This document shows, in pieces, positions 39,908 to 47,709 of a DNA stretch of 54,241 nt (position 1 is the first letter of the stretch; each line of letters begins with the position of its first letter). A program made the translations under genes and the position numbers. The notes beneath the pieces are model-generated. The model ran no database searches, was not told the origin of the DNA, and was given only the letters and a program-made list of their open reading frames with translations. The stretch lies in contig JALOOX010000060.1 in NCBI GenBank assembly GCA_025454175.1, forward strand, positions 1 through 54,241, in the 5' to 3' direction. This DNA is from Syntrophobacteraceae bacterium. GTDB lineage: Bacteria > Desulfobacterota > Syntrophobacteria > Syntrophobacterales > Syntrophobacteraceae.

Positions 39908-41335
39908 ATGACACTCCCGATCAACAAGACCAAGATCGTTTGCACCATCGGACCGGCGTCACGCTCCCGTGACGTGATGGAGAAGCTGCTGCTGGCCGGC
40001 ATGAGCGTGGCTCGGCTCAATTTCTCACATGGTGATTTCAGCGGCCACGGGGGCGTGATCCAGGATTTGCGCGAAGCGGCCCGGGCCACCGGGCGCCGAC
40101 TCGCCATCATGGCGGATCTGCCCGGCCCCAAGATGCGCATCGGGCAGTTTGGTTCCGAGCCCGTCGAGCTGAGGCCGGGGGATCTTTTCACCCTCACCAC
40201 GGACGACATCATGGGTGACGCCGGGCGGGTCTCCGTCACCTTCACCCCCCTTCCCCGGGTGGTGAAGCCCGGCGACACGCTCTACCTGAACGACGGGTTG
40301 ATCCAGGTCGACGTGGAAAGGATCGAGGGAAACGACGTCCACTGCCGGATCGTTGTGGGCGGTGAGCTGCGCTCGCGCAAGGGGCTGAATCTCCCGGGCA
40401 TCGACCTCGGCATCAGCGCCTTCACCGACCACGACCGCAGTTGCTTGAAGTTTGCCCTCGAAAACGGCGTGGATGCCGTGAGCCAGTCCTTCGTCGAGGG
40501 CGCGGACGACATCCAGGCGGTGCGCGATGCGGCGGCCGCCCTGGGCTTCCAGCCTTTCGTCATCGCCAAGATCGAGCGATCCAGGGCCCTCGATCACCTG
40601 GACGACATCATCATGGCGGCGGACGGCATCATGATCGCCCGGGGAGATCTCGGTGTGGAGCTCCCCATCGAGCAGATTCCCATCATACAGAAGCAGATCA
40701 TGCGGAAGGCGAACCTGCGGGCCAAACCGGTGATCACGGCGACCCAGATGCTTGAATCCATGACAACCAACCGGCGGCCCACCCGTGCCGAGGCGAACGA
40801 CGTGGCCAACGCCATCCTCGACGGGACCGATGCCGTCATGCTTTCCGGTGAATCGGCCATGGGGGACTACCCCGTCGATTCGGCGGCCATGCTGGCCAGG
40901 ATCGCCGCCACCGTCGAGCCTTTCCGGCCCATGCACAGTCCGCGCGAATTGTTCAGGGGGATGGAGCTCAAGGGCAGCGTGCCCCCGGCCAGGCTCATCG
41001 ACCTCGCCGTGGAGGCGGTCCTCGAGTACGCCGACCCTGCCGCCGTCTTCGTCCCCACGCGCAGCGGCGCCACGGCCCGGAGCATTGCACGGTTCAGACT
41101 GCCCATCTGGGTCGTCGCAGTCAGCTCACGGGAAGCCACGTGTCAGCATCTGCAGTTCTCCTCGGGGGTGTACGCGGTCTGCGAGCCCGAGCATCCCGAG
41201 GACTGGAGGTCATTCGTGGCGGACTGGCTCAATGCCAATGGAATCGAAGGGAAGCTCGCCGTGTTGACCGAGGGCCCGTCGGGCAAACATCCAGACGCCA
41301 ACAACCGCCTGGAGATCGTGGACCTGGGCCGCTAG
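39908..41335 (+). CDS. pyk: Pyruvate kinase
   Basis: The 475-residue enzyme makes pyruvate and ATP from phosphoenolpyruvate. It has KTKIVCTIGPAS, ARLNFSHG, ADLPGPKMRIG, the Mg/PEP site IAKIERSRALDHLD and MIARGDLGVELP, KPVITATQMLESM and the nucleotide-site DAVMLSGESA. The C-terminal allosteric domain (VFVPTRSGATARSIARF) is complete. GAGAGG precedes two adjacent ATGs (39905, 39908); the second has better spacing. A 113-bp gap follows the ZIP-like gene. Confidence 0.94.
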   Translation: MTLPINKTKIVCTIGPASRSRDVMEKLLLAGMSVARLNFSHGDFSGHGGVIQDLREAARATGRRLAIMADLPGPKMRIGQFGSEPVELRPGDLFTLTTDDIMGDAGRVSVTFTPLPRVVKPGDTLYLNDGLIQVDVERIEGNDVHCRIVVGGELRSRKGLNLPGIDLGISAFTDHDRSCLKFALENGVDAVSQSFVEGADDIQAVRDAAAALGFQPFVIAKIERSRALDHLDDIIMAADGIMIARGDLGVELPIEQIPIIQKQIMRKANLRAKPVITATQMLESMTTNRRPTRAEANDVANAILDGTDAVMLSGESAMGDYPVDSAAMLARIAATVEPFRPMHSPRELFRGMELKGSVPPARLIDLAVEAVLEYADPAAVFVPTRSGATARSIARFRLPIWVVAVSSREATCQHLQFSSGVYAVCEPEHPEDWRSFVADWLNANGIEGKLAVLTEGPSGKHPDANNRLEIVDLGR

Positions 41336-41352
41336 CTGAAAGGATGACGACC

Positions 41353-42261
41353 ATGGGAGAGTTTGCTGCTTATGCCTCGCGAATGCTCGGGTTGAGGCTT
41401 CCCGACGACTATGCCGGATTCATGGAAAGCCATGGAAGGAAGCTCCCGGAGGATCCCGTTCACAACGAGAGCTGGCTCAGGGGTCTGGGGTCGCGTGACT
41501 TCGTCGTCGGGACCACCCTTGCCTTCCGTTCGACGGTGCCGAAGTTCAGGAACAACTATGTGGTGATCGGCTACATCGGGATCAAGACGGTCATCGTCAA
41601 CAAGGCTTATGAGGAAATTGACGAGTACACCGTCATCGACTCCCGGGATGGGAGCATCCATGCGGTGGACTCCTTCGGGGTCTCCAATCGGCTTGCGGCG
41701 AGCTTCGACGAATGGGTCGGTCCGGAGCTCCTGAGGGCCACGCTCAAGGAAAGGTACGCGAGCAACCTCACGGTCATCGTCTTCGACGATGAGCTCAAGG
41801 CCGAGGAGGCGCGGCTCAAGCTCCTCAAGCTTCAGCGCGAGGGATTCGTCGAGCTGGAGGATGCCGTGGTGGTGGTCAAGGAGGCAGATGGGAAGGTGAA
41901 AGTCCACCAGATGCACAAAATGACCAGGAAAGGGGGCGTGGCAGGGAGCATCACGGGCCTCATCGTCGGCAGCATCCTCCTCAGTCCCCTGTTGGGAGTC
42001 GCATTCGGCGCGGTGACCGGGGCGGTCTCCGCCTCCCTCACCGATGTGGGGATCGACGACCGGTTCATGAAGGACCTGGCCGAGAGCTTCAGGCCTGGAA
42101 GCTCCGCGCTTTTCACGCTGGTGCGCAGAGCCGACCCCGAGCGGGTGGCCGAGGAGTGCTTCGGCCTTGGCGGCAAGGTGCTGGTGAATTCGGTGAGCAG
42201 GGAGCGGGAAGCCCTCATCCAGGCGTTTCTCGATGGGGTCTCCGATGAGGCGCAGGAGTGA
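41353..42261 (+). CDS. SUKH (SMI1/KNR4-like) and DUF1269 fusion membrane protein
   Basis: The 302-residue protein starts with a SUKH-like domain (LGLRLPDDYAGFMESHG, NNYVVIGYIG, YTVIDSRDGSIHAVDSFG, SFDEWV). It continues with a DUF1269 domain: LTVIVFDDELKAEEARLKLL, DAVVVVKEADGKVKVHQ, and a glycine-rich membrane segment (about 199-230) followed by VGIDDRFMKDLAESFRPGSSALFTLV. SUKH domains in bacteria are mostly immunity or scaffold modules; DUF1269 is an uncharacterised membrane family. The fusion may be a membrane stress or immunity protein. ATG 41353 is taken as start (AAAGG 9 bp upstream); ATG 41344 is too close to it. It is 17 bp after pyk. Confidence 0.7.
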   Translation: MGEFAAYASRMLGLRLPDDYAGFMESHGRKLPEDPVHNESWLRGLGSRDFVVGTTLAFRSTVPKFRNNYVVIGYIGIKTVIVNKAYEEIDEYTVIDSRDGSIHAVDSFGVSNRLAASFDEWVGPELLRATLKERYASNLTVIVFDDELKAEEARLKLLKLQREGFVELEDAVVVVKEADGKVKVHQMHKMTRKGGVAGSITGLIVGSILLSPLLGVAFGAVTGAVSASLTDVGIDDRFMKDLAESFRPGSSALFTLVRRADPERVAEECFGLGGKVLVNSVSREREALIQAFLDGVSDEAQE

Positions 42262-42295
42262 TTTGACTTGAACCTGACCTGAAGGAGGTTCAACA

Positions 42296-42382
42296 GTGGC
42301 TCACGAAATCGTCCGCATCGACGGGGACGTTCTACATTCTAATTTACTTGATGTACGCCCCCTTTCCATTGACGGGGCATGA
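42296..42382 (+). CDS. 28-codon leader frame upstream of the MscS gene
   Basis: GTG 42296 follows AGGAGG at 42283-42288 with 7-base spacing, the best ribosome binding site in this gap. The frame ends at TGA 42380-42382, overlapping an ATG at 42379 in the ATGA arrangement typical of translational coupling. The product (VAHEIVRIDGDVLHSNLLDV plus RPLSIDGA) resembles nothing I know. It may be a regulatory leader or a chance frame. Confidence 0.35.
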   Translation: MAHEIVRIDGDVLHSNLLDVRPLSIDGA

Positions 42383-42405
42383 CGAAGATGCTGAGGAGTC
42401 GGATC

Positions 42406-44793
42406 ATGGTCACCATGCGTACCACCAGGGCCGCCTGCGTTTTGATGCTGGGACTGCTGTTCCTGCTGTGGGGCCCCGCCCTGGCTCAGTTTCCCATGAA
42501 GATGAAGGCCAAGGCGGCACCCAAGGCGGAAAAGACCCCCGAAAATCTCTCCCCAGCCGAGGTCGATGGCTATCTTGCGGGTCTGAGCGACGAGGAGGCC
42601 AGGCGAGTGCTCGCCGCCGAGCTCAAGAAGAGCGCCGCTGAGCGAGCCGCCAAGAGCTCCAGGGGACACGCCCATGGAGCGGATGCGGGAATCGTGCGGG
42701 GTTTTTATGGAGCCCAGGTCGCCCTGTCCACTCTTGGCGATCAACTTCGCGGGATGATTTCCGGCGCTCAGGCATCCACGGGAACGGAGCTGTGGACGAA
42801 AATGGTGGGAGGGCCGGGGAGCGACCACCTCCTCGTGGCTGTCGCTCTGATCGTGCTCATCGTTCTCGTGGGCCTGGCCGCGGAAAGGCTCGTCCTCTGG
42901 AAAAGCGAGGAGCTTCGCCGCCAGCTGCTCGAAGCGGTCCCCCGCGGGGGCTGGGATAAGGCAGGCCTCTTCGTATCCAGGTTGATGCTCCATGGCTTTG
43001 GGCTCGCTGTCTATATTCTCGTGACGTTCCTGGCCTTTTTCATCATCGACAGCCGGTGGCAAACCGGGACCCTGGTCTCGAGCGCAGTCCTCCTCACCTA
43101 CTACTTCAGACTCATCGAATTGACCGCCCGCATGGTGGCCGCACCCAAGGCCCCCGAGCTGCGGCTGGTGGCCCTGTCCGATTCCGATGCGCGCCTGCTG
43201 TACCGCTGGATCATCTGGATTGCCGCGGCAGTCTCGCCGGAGGCCATGCTGACCCTGGCCCTGCAGAAGTCCGGAGCCGGCCGGGAGCTGTTCATGCTGG
43301 TCCATGCCACCGCCGGCCCCATCGTGAGCATCCTGCTTGCGATCATGATCTGGAAGGTCCGGCACCGCGTGGGCAAGGCGATCTGCCCCATGGAGCCGGA
43401 ATTCCCCGGGGCATCGCCACTTCGTCGAAGGTGCGCCGACGTCTGGCACTATCCGGCTATAGTCTTCGTGTTGACCGTGGGCGTCACCTGGTGGGCCAAT
43501 GCCCTCATCCACGGCGAGGCCTCGATCCTCAGACTCGTCCTCAGTCTCTTTCTCGTTCCCCTTTGCATCGCCCTTGACCAGTGGCTCCAGGCGATGCTCG
43601 GACGATTGGAGCGAAAGCCCCGGGAGATCATCGATTTCTCGGCGCCGGAGGAAGCCGGGGAGACAGCCGATGGAGAGCCGTTGGAAGTGACCCCGGTTCG
43701 CCGTGTCGGGACTTCGGGTAAGGACATGAGCATCTACTTCCCATTGATCCGCAAGGCTTTCAGGACAGTGCTCCTGGTCTTCCTCTCCTTCGCGGCCCTG
43801 GAGCTCTGGGGCATCGAGCTCGACCTTGGGTGGATCTTTGCCAGAAACATCCTGGGCGTTCTCATCGCCCTGATTCTCGGGCTGATTGTATGGGAGGTGG
43901 CCAAGGCCCGCATCGACCAGAAGCTCGAGGAGGAAATGCCGTTTCAGAGCGATGAAGCCGAGGAGGGTGGCGCCGGCGGTTCCCGAAGCGGAACACTTCT
44001 CATGCTGCTTCGGAAGTTCATCCTGGTTGTTCTCTTCGTGGTCGTCGGCTTCAGCATCCTGGCGTCTCTCGGTGTGAACATCGCGCCCCTCCTCGCCGGC
44101 GCCGGCGTCATCGGCCTCGCCATCGGCTTCGGGTCCCAGACCCTGGTGAAGGACATCATTTCCGGGGTCTTCTTTCTCATCGACGACGCCTTCCGGGTGG
44201 GAGACTACGTCGAGGCCGGCACCGCCAAGGGAACCGTTGAGGCGATTTCTCTCCGCTCCCTCCGGCTGCGGCATCCCCGGGGTCAAGTCTTCATTGTCCC
44301 CTTCGGGGACCTCAAGCTGGTCAAGAACTTCACCCGCGACTACATCATCGAAAAGCTTGACATCCGGGTCTCTTTCGACACCGACCCCGACGTGGTCCGC
44401 AAGATCGTCAAGAAGATCAACAAGGAGATTCGAAAAGAGGAAGAGATCGGAAACGTCCTGCTGAGTGACATCAAGTCCTCGGGAGTTCGGGCCATGGACG
44501 ACTCGGCCATGATTCTGAGGGTGAAATTCAAGTGTATCCCCGGCGAGCAGTTCGTCCTGCGCCGCGAAGTCTACCATCGGCTCCAGAAAGCCTTCAAGGA
44601 GAAGGGAATCGAGTTCGCCGACCGGAAGGTGACCGTTTACGTACCGCCGCAGCCGGCCGGCGCGGCAGGCACCGGGCCTTCGGGAGCGCAGACGATGTCC
44701 CCGCAGGCTGTCGGGGCGGCGGCAGCCGCCGCCGTCATGCAGGCCGAGGCGGAGGCATTGGCCAAGGCCGCTGCAGACAAGAAAACCGAGTGA
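42406..44793 (+). CDS. Large MscS-type mechanosensitive channel
   Basis: The 795-residue inner-membrane channel probably opens on hypo-osmotic shock. It has a signal peptide (MLGLLFLLWGPALAQ), a helical periplasmic part, several membrane segments, and a C-terminal MscS core. In the core the pore helix reads GVNIAPLLAGAGVIGLAIGF (about 556-575) with GSQTLVKDIISGVFFLIDD, followed by FRVGDYVEAG, TVEAISLRSLRLR and the cytoplasmic cage. ATG 42406 is chosen for GAGGAG 7 bp upstream; ATG 42379 is coupled to the leader frame and is an alternative. The C-terminus is alanine-rich and likely unstructured. Confidence 0.88.
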   Translation: MVTMRTTRAACVLMLGLLFLLWGPALAQFPMKMKAKAAPKAEKTPENLSPAEVDGYLAGLSDEEARRVLAAELKKSAAERAAKSSRGHAHGADAGIVRGFYGAQVALSTLGDQLRGMISGAQASTGTELWTKMVGGPGSDHLLVAVALIVLIVLVGLAAERLVLWKSEELRRQLLEAVPRGGWDKAGLFVSRLMLHGFGLAVYILVTFLAFFIIDSRWQTGTLVSSAVLLTYYFRLIELTARMVAAPKAPELRLVALSDSDARLLYRWIIWIAAAVSPEAMLTLALQKSGAGRELFMLVHATAGPIVSILLAIMIWKVRHRVGKAICPMEPEFPGASPLRRRCADVWHYPAIVFVLTVGVTWWANALIHGEASILRLVLSLFLVPLCIALDQWLQAMLGRLERKPREIIDFSAPEEAGETADGEPLEVTPVRRVGTSGKDMSIYFPLIRKAFRTVLLVFLSFAALELWGIELDLGWIFARNILGVLIALILGLIVWEVAKARIDQKLEEEMPFQSDEAEEGGAGGSRSGTLLMLLRKFILVVLFVVVGFSILASLGVNIAPLLAGAGVIGLAIGFGSQTLVKDIISGVFFLIDDAFRVGDYVEAGTAKGTVEAISLRSLRLRHPRGQVFIVPFGDLKLVKNFTRDYIIEKLDIRVSFDTDPDVVRKIVKKINKEIRKEEEIGNVLLSDIKSSGVRAMDDSAMILRVKFKCIPGEQFVLRREVYHRLQKAFKEKGIEFADRKVTVYVPPQPAGAAGTGPSGAQTMSPQAVGAAAAAAVMQAEAEALAKAAADKKTE

Positions 44794-45055
44794 TCATCCG
44801 GGGGCGGTGTATCCCCCGCGGGCCAGATTGATCATGATTGGCAGACGCGCGAGTGCGCCGTCTGTGTGCGGCATTAACATAGTGAAGGAGGTCAGGATGT
44901 TTATGAGAAAACCGGGTGAATGACTGGCCAGACGGCTGGCTCCGAGCTCCAGCCTGGGAGCCGGCGGGCAGTCACGGAACCGCGCCCGGCAGTCTGTCAT
45001 TGGTCAAAAGACAATGCATCACTTCATCTGACGCTTAAAAAGCAGGAGGTTGCCC
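44794..45055. other. Gap with repeat and aborted translation start
   Basis: This 262-bp gap holds AAGGAGG (44885-44891) with ATG 44897 opening only eight codons before a stop. It also has a degenerate copy of the 411-440 palindrome at 44934-44965 and the AGGAGG of the DUF2092 gene at 45043-45048. No other coding frame is supported. Confidence 0.35.
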
Positions 45056-45880
45056 ATGCATCGAGTGAAACGGTTCTTCATTTCAACCAGCATGTTCATG
45101 GCGGTCGCGCTGACGGCCGTCCCGCTCCCGGCGGCTGAAGCTCCCGCCGCCGGATCCACAACTCCCAACCCTGCCATGGAGCAGGTGATGCGCATGGCGA
45201 GCTTCCTGTCCCAATTGAAGGAGCTCAGCGTCACGATCCAGTCAGCCTACGACGTGGTGCAGGAGTCCGGTCAGAAGATCGAGTTCGCAGAGCATCGCAA
45301 GATGACGGTCGCCCGTCCCGACAAGTTTCGGGTGGATGTGGAGCGCAGCGACGGCGAGACGTTCAGAACCGCCTTTGACGGGAAGACGGTCACCGTCTTC
45401 AGCCCCGGGAAGAACATGTACGCGTCAACCGAGGTTGAGGGAGACATCGATTCGGCCATCAGGCACCTTGTCGGGGACCTGAAGCTGCGCATGCCTCTGG
45501 CCCTGCTCTGGGTGACCTCCCTGCCCAGGCAGATTGAGAACAGAATTCTCGAGGCGGAAATCGTGGAGACTTCTTCCCTCCATGGCACCCCGTGCTTCCA
45601 CGTGGCCGGCCGCGGAGAGACCGTGGACGTGCAGCTTTGGGTGCCGACCGCGGGAGACCCATTGCCTCGCCGGATCGTCCTCACTTACAAGAATGAGGAA
45701 GGGCAGCCCCAGTTCCGGGCCAACTTCTCCGATTGGAACCTGGCTCCCAGCCCGCCGGCGGCTCTCTTCACCCTCGATATTCCCAAGGATGCCGGTCGCA
45801 TTGAATTCCTGGCGAAGGTTCCCCGGCCGGCCGCCGAGCCCGCGGCCAAACCCGCCGGGAAGAAAGGAGCAAAGAAATGA
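45056..45880 (+). CDS. DUF2092 exported protein
   Basis: The 274-residue protein has a signal peptide (FMAVALTAVPLPAAEAP). The DUF2092 body, LolA-like in shape, follows: MASFLSQLKELSVTIQSAYD, HRKMTVARPDKFRVDVERSD, FDGKTVTVFSPGKNMYAS, DLQLWVP-like VDVQLWVPTAGDPLPRRI and FSDWNLAPSPPAALFTLDIP. The tail is Lys/Ala-rich. It is probably periplasmic. AGGAGG sits 7 bp before ATG 45056. Its stop overlaps the start of the Gly/Arg-rich gene by 4 bp, so the two are translated together. Confidence 0.85.
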   Translation: MHRVKRFFISTSMFMAVALTAVPLPAAEAPAAGSTTPNPAMEQVMRMASFLSQLKELSVTIQSAYDVVQESGQKIEFAEHRKMTVARPDKFRVDVERSDGETFRTAFDGKTVTVFSPGKNMYASTEVEGDIDSAIRHLVGDLKLRMPLALLWVTSLPRQIENRILEAEIVETSSLHGTPCFHVAGRGETVDVQLWVPTAGDPLPRRIVLTYKNEEGQPQFRANFSDWNLAPSPPAALFTLDIPKDAGRIEFLAKVPRPAAEPAAKPAGKKGAKK

Positions 45881-46821
45881 GAAACAAGACTCTGTATAAG
45901 ACCTTGTCCATTGCGACCATCATGCTGTTCGCGCTCTTCCTGGCCATGGACGCCTACGCCCGCGGCGGAGGAGGAGGTCGGGGCGGTGGCGGTGGCGGTC
46001 GAGGCGGTGGTGGAGGAGGACGGAGCTTTTCCGGCGGAGGAGGCGGGGGCTTTTCCCGTTCGGGACCCGCCAGCGGCGGCAGTTTTTCGTCCAGGGGCGG
46101 GACGAGCGGCAGGAGCGACTTTGGCGGGGGACGGTCTGCCGGCTCCTCTTACGGAAGCCGCCCAGGCGGCGGCATGGACCGCAGCGCCGGATTCTCGGAG
46201 CGCCAGGGAATGCAGGGCAGCCGTGCGGGCGTGTCCGACAGGTCGAGTCAGGTGGGCCAGACGGCGAGGACCCAGGATCGCCAGGCCGGCATGAGCGACC
46301 GGACGGCGTCGCGGGGCGAAGTCCGGGGGGATCGCCAGCAGAGCGCTTCCGACAGGTCCCAGGGGCGCCAGGATACCCGCTCCGACCGCGCGGGAGCGCG
46401 GGGTGAGGCCCAGGGGGATCGCCAGGAGGGCCGCACGGACAGGACCGAGTCGCGGCAGGAGAACCGGACCGAGCGAACGGAGGGGCGGCAGGATGTCCGG
46501 GGCGACCGGCAGCAGGAGGTCACCGACCGGCAGCAAAACCGCCAGGATGCCGCTCGCGACATCAGTGACGACTGGCACGGCGACTGGGATGACTGGGACG
46601 ACTGGCACCCCTGGGGCTATGTGGCGGCGGGGGCGGCGGTCGTGGCCGGGGCCTATGCTGTCGGAACCATCATTTCCGCGACGACCTACTCGTCCCTTTC
46701 CTGCACCAACGTGATCGTGAACGGCATCACCTACTCTCAGTGCGGCACCACCTGGTATCAACCCACTTATTCGGGGAGCGACGTCACCTACATCGTCGTC
46801 AATGCACCGCCGGGACATTGA
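45877..46821 (+). CDS. Exported Gly- and Arg/Gln-rich low-complexity protein
   Basis: The 314-residue protein has a signal peptide (IATIMLFALFLAMDAYARG), a Gly-rich block (about 30-60), a long Arg/Asp/Gln/Ser-rich repeat region with irregular SDRxxxR-type units (about 95-225), an acidic/aromatic DDWHGDWDDWDDWHPWGY stretch and a hydrophobic segment. It ends with a Cys-containing domain (SLSCTNVIVNGITYSQCGTT). Gene order with DUF2092 (4-bp ATGA overlap) suggests a functional pair in the envelope. Function is unknown; the composition suggests a disordered, possibly polyanion-binding region. Confidence 0.75.
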   Translation: MRNKTLYKTLSIATIMLFALFLAMDAYARGGGGGRGGGGGGRGGGGGGRSFSGGGGGGFSRSGPASGGSFSSRGGTSGRSDFGGGRSAGSSYGSRPGGGMDRSAGFSERQGMQGSRAGVSDRSSQVGQTARTQDRQAGMSDRTASRGEVRGDRQQSASDRSQGRQDTRSDRAGARGEAQGDRQEGRTDRTESRQENRTERTEGRQDVRGDRQQEVTDRQQNRQDAARDISDDWHGDWDDWDDWHPWGYVAAGAAVVAGAYAVGTIISATTYSSLSCTNVIVNGITYSQCGTTWYQPTYSGSDVTYIVVNAPPGH

Positions 46822-46843
46822 CAAGCAGGCTGAGCAGAGATTT

Positions 46844-46892
46844 GGGGGTGTCCGAGCTCTCGGTCGTCGTGCCGGGGACGTCGGACACCCCC
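46844..46892. repeat. 12-bp inverted repeat with 25-base loop
   Basis: GGGGGTGTCCGA (46844-46855) pairs exactly with TCGGACACCCCC (46881-46892). It sits after the Gly-rich gene and could act as a transcript-ending hairpin, but lacks a U-run. TGTCCGA also occurs at the ends of the MITE-like repeats. Confidence 0.6.
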
Positions 46893-46958
46893 TGTTCTCT
46901 CGGCCGGATGGCCGCCAACCGCCAGTACAACCTGGTGACAACGACTGCCCAGATCGCC

Positions 46959-47699
46959 ATGACCCGACTACACGTTTTTCCCGACAACCCGGGCTTCGTC
47001 CGCGGCGCCGCGGATTTCATCGTCGGGGCGGCTGCCGACGCCATTGCCGAGAGAGGTCGATTCATCATCGCGCTCTCCGGCGGCGGAACCCCCAGACCGG
47101 TTTATGCGCGGCTGGCCACCGCCGACTATCGGGACCGGATTCAATGGGACAAGGTCCATGTCTTCTTCGGGGATGAACGCTGTGTGCCACCCGACGATCC
47201 CCGCAGCAACTATCGCATGGTGCGCGATGCGTGGCTCGATCACTCACCGATTCCCGCCGAGAACATTCACCGCATCCGCGGTGAAGACGACCCGGCCATC
47301 GAGTCCTTGCGCTATGAGCAGGACATGGCCCGGCTGGTCCGCTCGGACCGGCTCCCGGTGCTCGATCTCATCCTGCTGGGGATGGGTCACAACGGGCACA
47401 CGGCGTCGCTGTTTCCAGGGACGGCCGCCCTGCGCGAAATGGGGCGCCGGGTGGTGGCGCAATACGTCGAAGTGGTGACCGCGTGGCGGGTGACGTTCAC
47501 CGCGCCGCTCATCAACGCGGGGCGGCATGTGGTTTTTCTGGTGGAAGGCACCGGCAAGGCGGAGATGCTGTGGAACGTGCTCCAGGGGCCTTTTCAACCC
47601 GACGTGTGGCCGGCGCAATTGATTCAACCCATGAACGGCGAGCTGCACTGGCTGGTGGATGCGGCCGCCGCGGCAAAAGTCGTGAAATCCCCCGGATGA
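46959..47699 (+). CDS. pgl: 6-phosphogluconolactonase
   Basis: The 246-residue enzyme hydrolyses 6-phosphogluconolactone in the oxidative pentose phosphate pathway. It has the sugar isomerase/lactonase motifs LSGGGTPRPVY, VFFGDERCVPPDDPRSNY and DLILLGMGHNGHTASLFPG. ATG 46959 gives the usual length (MTRLHVFPDNPG); an in-frame ATG at 46908 is possible and neither has a clear ribosome binding site. Glucose-6-phosphate dehydrogenase is not in the window. It precedes the patatin gene by 10 bp. Confidence 0.9.
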   Translation: MTRLHVFPDNPGFVRGAADFIVGAAADAIAERGRFIIALSGGGTPRPVYARLATADYRDRIQWDKVHVFFGDERCVPPDDPRSNYRMVRDAWLDHSPIPAENIHRIRGEDDPAIESLRYEQDMARLVRSDRLPVLDLILLGMGHNGHTASLFPGTAALREMGRRVVAQYVEVVTAWRVTFTAPLINAGRHVVFLVEGTGKAEMLWNVLQGPFQPDVWPAQLIQPMNGELHWLVDAAAAAKVVKSPG

Positions 47700-47709
47700 A
47701 GGACGCAAC

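Noticed and set aside
45685..46941. 418-codon minus-strand frame opposite the Gly/Arg-rich gene
   Set aside because: Low-complexity shadow of a repetitive sequence, with no ribosome binding site or domain; the plus-strand frame has a signal peptide and a coupled start.
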